A stretch of 16,448 bases of DNA from an uncultured Panacagrimonas sp. (GTDB lineage Bacteria > Pseudomonadota > Gammaproteobacteria > Nevskiales > Nevskiaceae), in assembly GCA_946481265.1 (NCBI GenBank), contig CAMLNE010000049.1, positions 1 to 16,448 of the forward strand, given 5' to 3'. The position numbers and the translations under genes are program-made. The notes under the pieces were generated by a model. The model did not search any database and was not told the DNA's origin. It worked only from the letters and a program-made list of their open reading frames with translations. This document shows, piece by piece, positions 1 to 7,538 of this stretch; within the stretch, counting starts at the first letter, position 1; every line of letters starts with the position of its first letter.

Positions 1-3000
1 CACCGGCGTGCCGGACTTGACCAGCACGCGGGCCACGCGCGCGTCGCGCGGCGCGGCGATCACGGTCTCCATCTTCATCGCTTCGAGCACCGCCAGCGGT
101 TCGCCCTTGACCACGCTGGCGCCCGGCGCCACCGCCACGCGCACCACCATGCCCGGCATCGGCGCGCCGATCTGGCCGGGGTTGTTCTCGTCGGCCTTGG
201 GGTGCTCGGCCAGGACGGCCGTGCTGCCCGCGATCGGCACGCGGATCTGGCGGCCCTGGCCATTGAGTTCGAAGAACAGGCGCGCCACGCCTTCCTCGAC
301 GATCTCGCTGCGGCCCTGCAGGCGGATCACCAGGGTCTTGCCCTGGTCGATGTCCACGCTGATCTCCTCCTGGTCGCGCAGGCCGTAGAAGAAGGTCGGC
401 GTCGGCAGCTCGGTCAAATCGCCATACAGCTTGCGGCTCTCGGCGAAGTCGCGGAACACCTTCGGGTACATCAGGTAGGACGCCAGGTCGCGATCGTCGA
501 GCTTGTAGCCGACCTGCTTCTCGGCTTCGGCGCGCGCCGCGTCGAGGTCCACCGCGGGCAGGTTCGCGCCCGGCCGGCCGACCATCGGCTGTCCGCCCTT
601 GAGCACCTTGGCCTGCAGCGCGGCGGGCCAGCCGTCGGCCGGATAGCCGAGTTCGCCGCGGAACAGCTGCACCACCGATTCGGGGAAGTCGATCGGCTTG
701 TCGGGATCCGCGATGTCGGCCGGCGTCAGGTTGTTGCTGACCATGAACAGCGCCAGGTCGCCGACCACCTTGGACGTGGGCGTGACCTTCACGATGTCGC
801 CGAACAGCTGGTTGACGTCGGCGTAGGCCCTGGAGACGTCCGCCCAGCGCGACTCGAGGCCCAGCGCGCGCGCCTGCTCGCGCAGGTTGGTGTACTGGCC
901 GCCCGGCATCTCGTGGTTGTAGACATCGCCCGTGCCGGAGCGGATGTCGGCCTCGAAGGGCAGGTAGAAGCGGCGCACGCCTTCCCAGTAGTCGGACAGC
1001 TGGCGCAGCGCGCCGAGGTCCAGTCCCGGGTCGCGCTCCGAACGCTGGAGCGCCGCGGCGATCGAGCCCAGGTTGGGCTGGCTGGTGAGGCCCGACATCG
1101 CGTCGAGCGCGCCGTCCACCGCGTCGCAGCCCGCCTCGACCGCGGCCAGCACGCTGGCGGCCGCGATGCCGCTGGTGTCGTGCGTGTGGAAGTGCAGCGG
1201 GATGCCGATCTCCTGCTTGAGCGCGCGCACCAGCTCGCGCGCCGCGCGCGGGCGGCAGACGCCGGCCATGTCCTTGATGCCCAGGATGTGCGCGCCGGCC
1301 TTCTCGAGCTGCCGCGCCATGTCGACGTAGTACTTGAGGTTGTACTTGGGCCGGCCGCTGTCGAAGAGGTCGCCGGTGTAGCAGAGCGTGCCCTCGCACA
1401 CCGCGCCGGATTCGAGCACGGCGTCCATCGCCATGCGCATGTTCTCCACCCAGTTGAGTGAGTCGAACACGCGGAAGATGTCGATGCCGGCCGCGGCGGC
1501 CTGCTTGACGAAGTACTGCACGACGTTGTCGGCGTAGTTGGTGTAGCCCACCGCGTTGGCCGAGCGCAGCAGCATCTGGAAGGGGATGTTCGGGATGCGC
1601 TCGCGCAGGCTGGCCAGGCGCTCGAAGGAATCCTCCTTGAGGAAGCGCAGCGCCACGTCGAAGGTGGCGCCGCCCCAGCACTCCAGCGAGAACAGGTCCG
1701 GCACCAGGCGCGCGTAGTAGGGCGCGATGGCGAGCATGTCGGTGCTGCGCATGCGCGTGGCGAACAGCGACTGGTGCGCGTCGCGCATGGTGGTGTCGGT
1801 CAGCTGCACCGCCTTCTGCTGCAGCAGCCAGTCGGCGAAGCCCTTGGGACCCAGGGTCTTGAGCCGGTCACGCGTGCCGGGCGGCACCGGCGTCTTGAGC
1901 GAGATCGCCGGCCGCGGCGCCGGCGGCAGCACGCCTTCCGGCGCCCGTCGTCCCTTCATCTCCGGGTTGCCGTTGACGATCACCTCGCCGATGAACTTGA
2001 GCAGCTTGGTCGCGCGGTCCCGGCGCGGCGTGAACTCGAACAGCTCGGGCGTGGTGTCGATGAAGCGCGTCGTGCACTCGCCGCTGCGGAACAGCGGGTG
2101 GCGGATGACGTTGTCGACGAACATCAGGTTGGTGGCCAGACCGCGAATGCGGAATTCGGTGAGCGCGCGATGCATGCGCGCGATCGCCTCGTCCGAGGTC
2201 TGCGCCCAGGCCGTGACCTTGACCAGCAGCGAGTCGTAGTAGGGCGTGATCACCGCGCCCGAGTACGAGGTGCCGCCGTCCAGGCGGATGCCCAGGCCCG
2301 CCGGGCTGCGGTACGCGATCAGGCGGCCGTAGTCCGGCGTGAAGCCGTTCTCCGGATCCTCGGTGGTCACGCGGCACTGCAGCGCGTGGCCGTCCAGCCG
2401 CACCGTGTCGGGCGACGGCAGGCCGGAGCCGGGAGCGCCGATGCGCGCGCCCTCGCTGACGCGGATCTGCGACTTGACGATGTCCACGCCGGTCACTTCC
2501 TCGGTGACCGTGTGCTCGACCTGGATGCGCGGGTTGACCTCGATGAAATAGAACCGGCCGGTGTCGGCGTCCATCAGGAACTCGACGGTGCCGGCGTGCG
2601 TGTAGTTCACGCTGCTGCACAGGCGCACCGCGGCATCGCACAGCTCCTGGCGCTGCGCATCGCTCAGGTAGGGTGCCGGCGCGCGCTCCACCACCTTCTG
2701 GTTGCGGCGCTGCACCGAGCAGTCGCGCTCGAACAGGTGCATCACCTGGCCATGGGTGTCGCCGAGGATCTGCACCTCGACGTGGCGCGCACGGCGCACG
2801 AGCTTCTCGAGATAGCCCTCGTCGTTGCCGAACGCGGCCAGCGCCTCGCGCCGTGCCGAGTCCAGCGCCACCGGCAGGTCGGCCTCGGATTCGATGGCGC
2901 GCATGCCGCGGCCGCCGCCGCCCCAGCTCGCCTTGAGCATCACCGGGTAGCCGATGTCCGCGGCGATCTTCTTCACTTCCTCGACGTCGCGCGGCAGCGT

Positions 3001-3411
3001 CCCGCTGGCGGGCAGGATCGGCACCTGGGCGGCCAGCGCCGCGGCGCGCGCGGCCACCTTGTCGCCCAGGGCCTTGAGCACCGCGGGCCGGGGTCCGATG
3101 AACTCGATGCCGGCCGCGGCGCAGGCCTCGGCGAAGGCGGGGTTCTCCGCCAGGAAGCCGTAGCCGGGATGGATCGCGTCGACCTCGGCCTCGATGGCGA
3201 TGCGGATGATGTCCGCGATATCCAGGTAGGCCGCGATCGGTTTCTGTCCCTTGCCGACCAGGTAGCTCTCGTCGGCCTTGAAGCGGTGCAGCGCGAAGCG
3301 ATCCTCGTAGGCGTAGATCGCCACCGTGCGGATGCCCATTTCCGCTGCCGCGCGCATGACGCGGATGGAAATCTCGCCGCGGTTGGCGACCAACAGTTTC
3401 TGGATGCGCAT
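1..3411 (-). CDS. pyc: Pyruvate carboxylase, single-chain (3' end cut by window edge)
   Basis: Carboxylates pyruvate to oxaloacetate with ATP, bicarbonate and covalently bound biotin; a cytoplasmic anaplerotic enzyme. Read from ATG at 3411 (MRIQKLLVANRGEI) the frame is open for 1137 codons to the window edge, so only the last few residues are missing (family about 1150). Order seen: biotin carboxylase with ATP-grasp glycine loop GGGGRGM at residues 164-170 and EVNPRIQVEHTV near 290-305; carboxyltransferase starting at DAHQS (D544), with Lys713 in GIKDMAG (the carboxylated lysine of the family) and metal ligands in HFHTHD (740-745); linker/allosteric region; biotinyl domain with EAMKMET, biotin Lys1113. 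A GGAG lies 10 bases before the ATG. It follows coaX after 277 bases, so it may have its own promoter. All domains are on one chain, unlike two-subunit PycA/PycB or acetyl-CoA carboxylase. The carboxyltransferase domain rules out a simple biotin carboxylase. Confidence 0.97.
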   Translation of the reverse strand, partial: MRIQKLLVANRGEISIRVMRAAAEMGIRTVAIYAYEDRFALHRFKADESYLVGKGQKPIAAYLDIADIIRIAIEAEVDAIHPGYGFLAENPAFAEACAAAGIEFIGPRPAVLKALGDKVAARAAALAAQVPILPASGTLPRDVEEVKKIAADIGYPVMLKASWGGGGRGMRAIESEADLPVALDSARREALAAFGNDEGYLEKLVRRARHVEVQILGDTHGQVMHLFERDCSVQRRNQKVVERAPAPYLSDAQRQELCDAAVRLCSSVNYTHAGTVEFLMDADTGRFYFIEVNPRIQVEHTVTEEVTGVDIVKSQIRVSEGARIGAPGSGLPSPDTVRLDGHALQCRVTTEDPENGFTPDYGRLIAYRSPAGLGIRLDGGTSYSGAVITPYYDSLLVKVTAWAQTSDEAIARMHRALTEFRIRGLATNLMFVDNVIRHPLFRSGECTTRFIDTTPELFEFTPRRDRATKLLKFIGEVIVNGNPEMKGRRAPEGVLPPAPRPAISLKTPVPPGTRDRLKTLGPKGFADWLLQQKAVQLTDTTMRDAHQSLFATRMRSTDMLAIAPYYARLVPDLFSLECWGGATFDVALRFLKEDSFERLASLRERIPNIPFQMLLRSANAVGYTNYADNVVQYFVKQAAAAGIDIFRVFDSLNWVENMRMAMDAVLESGAVCEGTLCYTGDLFDSGRPKYNLKYYVDMARQLEKAGAHILGIKDMAGVCRPRAARELVRALKQEIGIPLHFHTHDTSGIAAASVLAAVEAGCDAVDGALDAMSGLTSQPNLGSIAAALQRSERDPGLDLGALRQLSDYWEGVRRFYLPFEADIRSGTGDVYNHEMPGGQYTNLREQARALGLESRWADVSRAYADVNQLFGDIVKVTPTSKVVGDLALFMVSNNLTPADIADPDKPIDFPESVVQLFRGELGYPADGWPAALQAKVLKGGQPMVGRPGANLPAVDLDAARAEAEKQVGYKLDDRDLASYLMYPKVFRDFAESRKLYGDLTELPTPTFFYGLRDQEEISVDIDQGKTLVIRLQGRSEIVEEGVARLFFELNGQGRQIRVPIAGSTAVLAEHPKADENNPGQIGAPMPGMVVRVAVAPGASVVKGEPLAVLEAMKMETVIAAPRDARVARVLVKSGTPV

Positions 3412-3499
3412 GCGCTCGAGGCTCCGGATCGGGCGGCGTTTCGACGGGGCGGACAGGAGATCCGCACAAGCACCGCGGGGGAAAGGGCGAATCGTATGC

Positions 3500-3543
3500 C
3501 AAGGCGTGCGCCTTGTGGCCGCCCGCAGGGCTTGATCGCGATC
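3500..3543. promoter_or_regulatory. Cluster of three short palindromes upstream of pyc
   Basis: Within 44 bases of the coaX-pyc gap lie CAAGGCG-TG-CGCCTTG (3500-3515), GCCC-GCA-GGGC (3521-3531) and the perfect 10-base palindrome GATCGCGATC (3534-3543). No T-run follows on the minus strand, so these do not look like a classical coaX terminator. A weak -10-like TACGAT (minus strand, about 3492-3497) lies just beyond the first palindrome toward pyc. They could be operator, attenuator or decayed repeat sequence; function unknown. The rest of the 277-base gap shows no gene I can support. Confidence 0.35.
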
Positions 3544-3688
3544 CTGTGCCGTGCTGCGGCTGCGGTGCAGAACGCAGCATGCGCACCAGCGCGCATCCAT
3601 TCGCGTCCGTCACGACGACGGCGGTGCGCGCCGGATCCCAGGCCCGCACGCGCCGCACGCGCGCCATGCCCGCCGCGATGCCGGGTCC

Positions 3689-4402
3689 CTACGCGGCGAT
3701 CGCCAGCAGGCCCTCGAACACCAGATGGGGCCGGTGTTCCCAGCCCGCCTCCAGGAACGGCAGCAGGGTGGCCGCGTCGCCGCCGGCGATCAGGCGTCGT
3801 GCGCCCGGCATCGACGCCGCGACGCGATCGAGCGCGCCGAGGCAGGACAGCATCGCGCCCTGCCGCACGCAGCCCTCGGTATCGCCGCCCAGTCCGGCAT
3901 GCACCGGCAGCGAGGTGTCGCGCGTGGCGAAGCGCGTGGCGCCGATCACCGCCTGCTCGGCGGTGTGCAGGCCGGCCGCGATGATGCCGCCGCGATGGCG
4001 GCCGGCGGCGTCGATGCTGTCGACCGTCAGCGCGGTGCCGGCATCGGCCACCACGCAGGCGCCGCGCACGCGGGTCCAGGCCGCCAGCATCGCCACCCAG
4101 CGGTCCGCGCCCAGGCGCTGCGGCTGCGCGTAGCCGTTGTGCAGGCCGAGCTGTTCGACCTGCGAGCGCGCATGCAGGGGCCGCTGCCGCCAGCGCGCCA
4201 GGCAGAGCGTGTCGAGCGCGCGTTCATGGGCGGCGCCGGTGACGCTGACGATGCGGATCGCATCCGGCACGTCCACCGCCAGGGCCGACAGCGCGTCCGC
4301 CGGCGTGCCGGCGTGGACGATCACGCCATGTGCGGTGATCTGGCCGTCCTCGGCCTGCGCCCACTTGAGGCGCGTATTGCCGACGTCGAGGAGCAGCAGC
4401 AT
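3689..4402 (-). CDS. coaX: Type III pantothenate kinase
   Basis: Phosphorylates pantothenate with ATP, the first committed step of coenzyme A synthesis, in the cytoplasm. The 237-residue product has the usual family length and its three hallmarks: the N-terminal phosphate-binding motif DVGNTRLKW (D6-W14), LGADRW with the catalytic-type aspartate D100, and DAGTALTVD at 120-128 followed by the glycine-rich HRGGIIAAGL. It belongs to the ASKHA-fold CoaX family, which resists feedback by CoA and needs a monovalent cation (family knowledge). The ATG at 4402 is 2 bases after the birA stop, which suggests translational coupling; no strong ribosome site is seen. birA-coaX is a common proteobacterial pairing. 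In many relatives a SPOR-domain gene follows coaX, but here the gap to pyc holds none. Confidence 0.95.
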   Translation of the reverse strand: MLLLLDVGNTRLKWAQAEDGQITAHGVIVHAGTPADALSALAVDVPDAIRIVSVTGAAHERALDTLCLARWRQRPLHARSQVEQLGLHNGYAQPQRLGADRWVAMLAAWTRVRGACVVADAGTALTVDSIDAAGRHRGGIIAAGLHTAEQAVIGATRFATRDTSLPVHAGLGGDTEGCVRQGAMLSCLGALDRVAASMPGARRLIAGGDAATLLPFLEAGWEHRPHLVFEGLLAIAA

Positions 4403-4404
4403 GG

Positions 4405-5385
4405 TCAGGCCGGGCGCAGCGAGACGTCGCCGGCGTGGACGGCACGCAGGCCGTCGCGGGTCTCGATCAGGAAGGCGCCGCTGGCGTCGATGCCGCGGCC
4501 GACACCGCGCAGGCGCTCCTCGCCCGGCACCTGCACGGTCCGGTCGCGCAGCACATCGAGCGCGAGCCACTCGTCCCGGTAGGGCTCGAAGCCCTTGACC
4601 GTGTAGCGCGACAGGCACTCGTGCAGGCCATGCAGCAGGTCGCAGGCCAGCGGGTTGCGCGACGCCGCGCCGCGCCCGGCCAGGGCCATCGCCTCGTCCA
4701 CCGTGATCCAGGGCTGGTCGATGCCGCCGGCCTGCGCCTTGTGCATCGACACGTTGATGCCCACGCCGACGATCACGCGGCAGATGCCGCTGGACTCGCC
4801 GCGCTGCTCGATCAGGATGCCGCCGAGCTTGCGCTCCGCCACCCACAGGTCGTTGGGCCACTTCAGGCGGATGCCGTCGACGCCGGCCGCGTGCAGCGCG
4901 CGCGCGCAGACCACGCCCACCGCCAGCGACAGCGCCGGCAACTGCGGTGGCCACAGCGGGTAGGTCCAGGCGGTGGACAGGTAGAGATTGGCGCCGAAGG
5001 GCGAGTGCCATTCACGGCCGCGCCGGCCACGCCCGGCCGACTGGTACTCGGCGATCACCGCCTGCGGATCCTCCGCCGGATCGGCGTCCATCAGGACGCG
5101 GTTGGTGGAATCCACCAGCGGCAGCACCTGCAGGTGCAGATCCTGCGGCAGGTCGTGGCGCAGGCGCTCGCCGTCCAGCCGTTCCAGCGGCGTCGCCAGC
5201 CGGTAGCCCTGGCCGAACTTCGACTCGATGTGCAGGCCCCAGTCGCGCAGGCGCGCCACGCGCTTGGCCAGGCCCGCGCGGGTCAGGCCGGAGGCGGCGG
5301 CCAGCGCCTCGCCGGAATGCCACTCGCCGGACGCCAGCGTGTCCAGCAGGCGCAGCAGGTCCTCGTCGTCTAGCGGTCTAGCCAT
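4405..5385 (-). CDS. birA: Bifunctional biotin--[protein] ligase / biotin repressor
   Basis: Makes biotinyl-5'-AMP and transfers biotin to the target lysine of carboxylases; when N-terminally complete it can also repress biotin genes. The 326-residue protein has a winged-helix DNA-binding domain at about 8-65 (LLRLLDTLASGEWHSGEAL through GQGYRLATPLE), then the catalytic core with DSTN (92-95), biotin/AMP loop GRGRRG (118-123), SPFGANLYLS, LKWPNDLW with K175, KLGGILIE and GVGINV, and a small C-terminal cap domain. Both domains are intact, so it is a BirA-type (class II) ligase, though no biotin operator or bio gene is visible here. The start at 5385 (MARPLDDEDL) lies inside the last codons of plsY, with 16 bases of overlap, implying co-transcription. 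pyc, a biotin enzyme, lies downstream in the same orientation. Confidence 0.95.
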   Translation of the reverse strand: MARPLDDEDLLRLLDTLASGEWHSGEALAAASGLTRAGLAKRVARLRDWGLHIESKFGQGYRLATPLERLDGERLRHDLPQDLHLQVLPLVDSTNRVLMDADPAEDPQAVIAEYQSAGRGRRGREWHSPFGANLYLSTAWTYPLWPPQLPALSLAVGVVCARALHAAGVDGIRLKWPNDLWVAERKLGGILIEQRGESSGICRVIVGVGINVSMHKAQAGGIDQPWITVDEAMALAGRGAASRNPLACDLLHGLHECLSRYTVKGFEPYRDEWLALDVLRDRTVQVPGEERLRGVGRGIDASGAFLIETRDGLRAVHAGDVSLRPA

Positions 5386-6020
5386 CGGCCGATCACCCGG
5401 AGTTTCTCGAAGCGGGCCTCGGTGCCGGTGCGCAGCCGGCCGAGGTTGTCGCGATGCTTGAACAGGACCAGGGCGGCCATGAAGGCGGTGAAGGCGCCGG
5501 CGGCGGAGAGCGCGCCGCGTGCATCCAGGCAGGCCACGTAGAGGCCGGCGGTGGCGGCCGCGGCCAGCGTGGCCAGGCTCACATAGCCGCTGAGCATCAC
5601 CACCAGCGCGAAGGCGGCGAGGATGAAGGGCAGGCTGGCCGGCAGCAGGGCGCCGAACACGCCGGCCAGCGTGGCCACGCCCTTGCCGCCCCTGAACTTC
5701 CACAGGGCGGGGTAGCAGTGGCCCAGGGTCACCGCCGCGCCGCACAGGTAGCCGAGCGACTCGCGGTCGAGCGTCGCGCCGCCCGCGAACGGGAAGGGCA
5801 GCAGGGGGACGACGAGCGCGCCGAGCAATCCCTTGCCGACGTCGATGACCAGCACCAGCAGCGCGAAGCGCGTGCCCTGGGTGCGCAGCGCGTTGGTCGC
5901 GCCGATGTTGCCGCTGCCCACGCGCCCGAGGTCCACGCCGCGAAGCCTGCCGACGAGATGCCCTCCCATGACATTGCCCAGCAGGTAGGCCAGCGCAGCC
6001 TTGAGGATCGCTTCCAGCAT
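5370..6020 (-). CDS. plsY: Acyl-phosphate:glycerol-3-phosphate acyltransferase PlsY
   Basis: Integral membrane enzyme moving an acyl group from acyl-phosphate (made by PlsX) to glycerol 3-phosphate, giving lysophosphatidic acid for phospholipids. The 216-residue protein has several hydrophobic segments (about 3-20, 52-76, 90-105, 118-160, 170-187) and all three family motifs: GSGNIGATN (36-44), GHCYPALWKFRGGKG (100-114) and KHRDNLGRLRTGTE (188-201). The start MLEAILKAALAYLLGN at 6020 gives the normal N-terminus; no clear Shine-Dalgarno sequence precedes it, and in-frame ATGs farther upstream would add a charged, non-membrane extension, so I rejected them. It appears to be the first gene of the plsY-birA-coaX unit. 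The 222 bases before it show only GC-rich DNA without a gene or a convincing promoter. Confidence 0.93.
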   Translation of the reverse strand: MLEAILKAALAYLLGNVMGGHLVGRLRGVDLGRVGSGNIGATNALRTQGTRFALLVLVIDVGKGLLGALVVPLLPFPFAGGATLDRESLGYLCGAAVTLGHCYPALWKFRGGKGVATLAGVFGALLPASLPFILAAFALVVMLSGYVSLATLAAAATAGLYVACLDARGALSAAGAFTAFMAALVLFKHRDNLGRLRTGTEARFEKLRVIGRWLDR

Positions 6021-6242
6021 TCGGGCGCCGCGGTGTTCAGTCGAGCAGGGAGGGCGCGCGTAGTGTCGGGCTTTTGGCCGGTCGCCCGCCAGCGTTTCCT
6101 GCAGCGCATCGGCAGGCTGCGCGGCGCCGGGCAGGCGCGCCATTCCGGCCGGTACGGTGCGGGCGCGCCGCGGTTCACGCATCGGCACGGGCGCCGACGG
6201 CGCCGCATGCAGCGCCGCGCCGCGCCGGAGCGCGCTGGCTAG

Positions 6243-6614
6243 CTAGGCCGGCACGTGGCTGGTGGTGACGTCGGCGATCAGGCGGCCGTCGTCGCCGGTC
6301 ACCGTGGTGCGGACCACGCTGAGGCGCCGGCCCTTCTTCACGTAGACCGAGGTGGCGCGGAAGCGGCCGTCCTTCTGGTTGCCCAGCAGCTTGGCGTCCA
6401 GGCTGATCGCCAGCGGAAAGCCGGCGACGCCGGGCGCCATCTGCGTTCCGCCGAAGGCGAGCACCGTGGCGCAGACATCCGCGAACCACAGCGTGGCGCC
6501 CGCGTGGGCGGTGCCGAAGGGGTTGAGGATGCCGGGCTGCACCGGCATCTCGCCGACGACCTTGTCGGCGGACTGCTCGACGATGGAGAACTGGATGTTG
6601 CCGTTGACCTGCAT
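6243..6614 (-). CDS. PaaI-family hotdog thioesterase
   Basis: A 123-residue single hotdog-domain protein, probably hydrolysing an aromatic or fatty acyl-CoA thioester in the cytoplasm. The motif NPFGTAHAGATLWFAD (31-46) matches the active-site helix of the PaaI/YdiI group: N31, G34, H37 and acidic D46. The later VSA-like strand (SLDAKLLGNQKDG) and the C-terminal RLIADVTTSHV are also typical. I chose ATG 6614 (MQVNGNIQFS) because GAGG stands about 8 bases before it. A start at 6659 would add 15 residues and pass through a hairpin arm. It lies 102 bases after the SDR gene on the same strand and may share its transcript. The substrate is not predictable; clean-up of dead-end CoA esters is a plausible inference. 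Confidence 0.85.
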   Translation of the reverse strand: MQVNGNIQFSIVEQSADKVVGEMPVQPGILNPFGTAHAGATLWFADVCATVLAFGGTQMAPGVAGFPLAISLDAKLLGNQKDGRFRATSVYVKKGRRLSVVRTTVTGDDGRLIADVTTSHVPA

Positions 6615-6642
6615 TGAATGGACCTCGTGCGGCTCCGCAATC

Positions 6643-6671
6643 CAGGAGCCCGGACGCATTCCGGGCTCCTG
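6643..6671. terminator. Strong 12-bp stem hairpin between SDR and thioesterase genes
   Basis: Arms CAGGAGCCCGGA (6643-6654) and TCCGGGCTCCTG (6660-6671) pair perfectly over 12 bases around a 5-base loop. It sits 45 bases after the SDR stop and 28 bases before the thioesterase start on the minus strand. No T-run follows in either direction, so it may be a weak terminator, an attenuator or an mRNA-stabilising stem that sets different levels of the two genes. Confidence 0.6.
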
Positions 6672-6716
6672 TTCCGGAGCATGGGAAAACCCGGACCGCG
6701 TCGGGGCCCGGGGCGC

Positions 6717-7457
6717 CTACCAGTTTTCCTTGAACGGCCGCAGGTCGAGTTCCTGCGTCCACGCCGACGGCGGCTGGCGGTGCAGCATCCAGTAGTTCTC
6801 GGCGATCGCCTCCGGATCGAGCATGCCGTCCGGGCCGAGCCGTTCGGCCATCTGCGGAACGAAGCGGCGCAGGCGGTCGCCATCGATGCCGCCATCGATC
6901 ACGACGTGCGCCACGTGGATGCCGCGCGGCCCGTACTCGCGCGCCATGCTCTGCGCAATCACGCGCAGCCCGGCCTTGGCCGCGGCGAAGTGGGCGAAGC
7001 CCGGCTTGCCGCGCAGGCTGCCGGAGGCGCCGGTGAAGATGACGGTTCCGCGTCCGAGCGGCACCAGCCGGCGCGCGGCCTCGCGCCCGATCAGGAAGCC
7101 GGAATAGCAGCCGACCCGCCAGAAGTCCTCGAACTGCGCGGCGCTGAGCTGCTGGAAATCGATGAGGGCGTTGTTGCCGGCGTTGGAGACCACCACGCTG
7201 ACGGGTTCGCGGCCGGCGCCCGGGTCCATCGCGCGATCGAAGGCGGCGATCACCTGCGCCTCGTCGGTGACATCGGTGGGCAGGGCCTCGGCGCTGCCAC
7301 CGGCTGCGCCGATGGCGGCCACCACGGTTCCGATCTTCTCCGCGGAGCGCCCGGCCACGATCACGTGGAAGCCTTCGCGCGCGAACCGCTTGCACACCGC
7401 TCCACCCACGCCCTGTTCCACGCCCACGCCGAAAACGATCGCGGTCGGCTTGCCCAT
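6717..7457 (-). CDS. Atypical short-chain dehydrogenase/reductase (catalytic Tyr replaced)
   Basis: A 246-residue Rossmann-fold SDR. A cofactor-binding glycine motif is present but modified (GVGVEQGVGGAV, 10-21), and the strand-4 motif SNAGNNA (91-97) and the Lys of the active site (K161) are present. The usual catalytic tyrosine of YxxxK is phenylalanine here (FAHFAAAKAG, F157), and the serine region reads FTGASGS with S145 shifted or replaced. The C-terminal IHVAHVVIDGGIDGDR matches a subgroup of SDRs that I recall sharing this FxxxK form. Reductase activity is therefore uncertain; it may bind a nucleotide or acyl-CoA without classical catalysis. ATG 7457 is supported by AGGAG 7 bases upstream. 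It is divergent from the HxlR regulator across a palindrome and probably regulated by it; the thioesterase lies downstream. Confidence 0.9.
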   Translation of the reverse strand: MGKPTAIVFGVGVEQGVGGAVCKRFAREGFHVIVAGRSAEKIGTVVAAIGAAGGSAEALPTDVTDEAQVIAAFDRAMDPGAGREPVSVVVSNAGNNALIDFQQLSAAQFEDFWRVGCYSGFLIGREAARRLVPLGRGTVIFTGASGSLRGKPGFAHFAAAKAGLRVIAQSMAREYGPRGIHVAHVVIDGGIDGDRLRRFVPQMAERLGPDGMLDPEAIAENYWMLHRQPPSAWTQELDLRPFKENW

Positions 7458-7509
7458 GTCGGATCTCCTGGATTCAGGGCCCGCGACACTGCCGGCCCGA
7501 TTGCGGTAA

Positions 7510-7532
7510 GTTACTTCAAATTCTGAAGTGAC
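7510..7532. promoter_or_regulatory. Candidate HxlR operator (23-base near-perfect palindrome)
   Basis: GTTACTTCA and TGAAGTGAC flank a 5-base AT-rich centre (AATTC); the half-sites match except for one position. It is the only clearly AT-rich stretch in the 81-base gap between the divergent SDR and regulator genes, and it ends 6 bases before the regulator ATG. Dimeric winged-helix HxlR proteins usually bind such palindromes next to their own and divergent genes (family knowledge). Autoregulation and control of the SDR are inferred. Confidence 0.7.
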
Positions 7533-7538
7533 ACCATC

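Noticed and set aside
202..1461. Long plus-strand open frame of 419 codons
   Set aside because: It is antisense to the carboxyltransferase and biotinyl parts of pyruvate carboxylase; its Ala/Arg/Val/His-rich product has no domain and results from GC-rich codon bias.
1868..3667. Minus-strand open frame of 599 codons starting in the coaX-pyc gap
   Set aside because: It runs out of frame through pyc; only its first 85 codons lie in the gap and they show no family signature.
1774..3984. Plus-strand open frame of 736 codons
   Set aside because: It is antisense to pyruvate carboxylase and part of coaX, has low-complexity composition and no recognisable motif or ribosome site.
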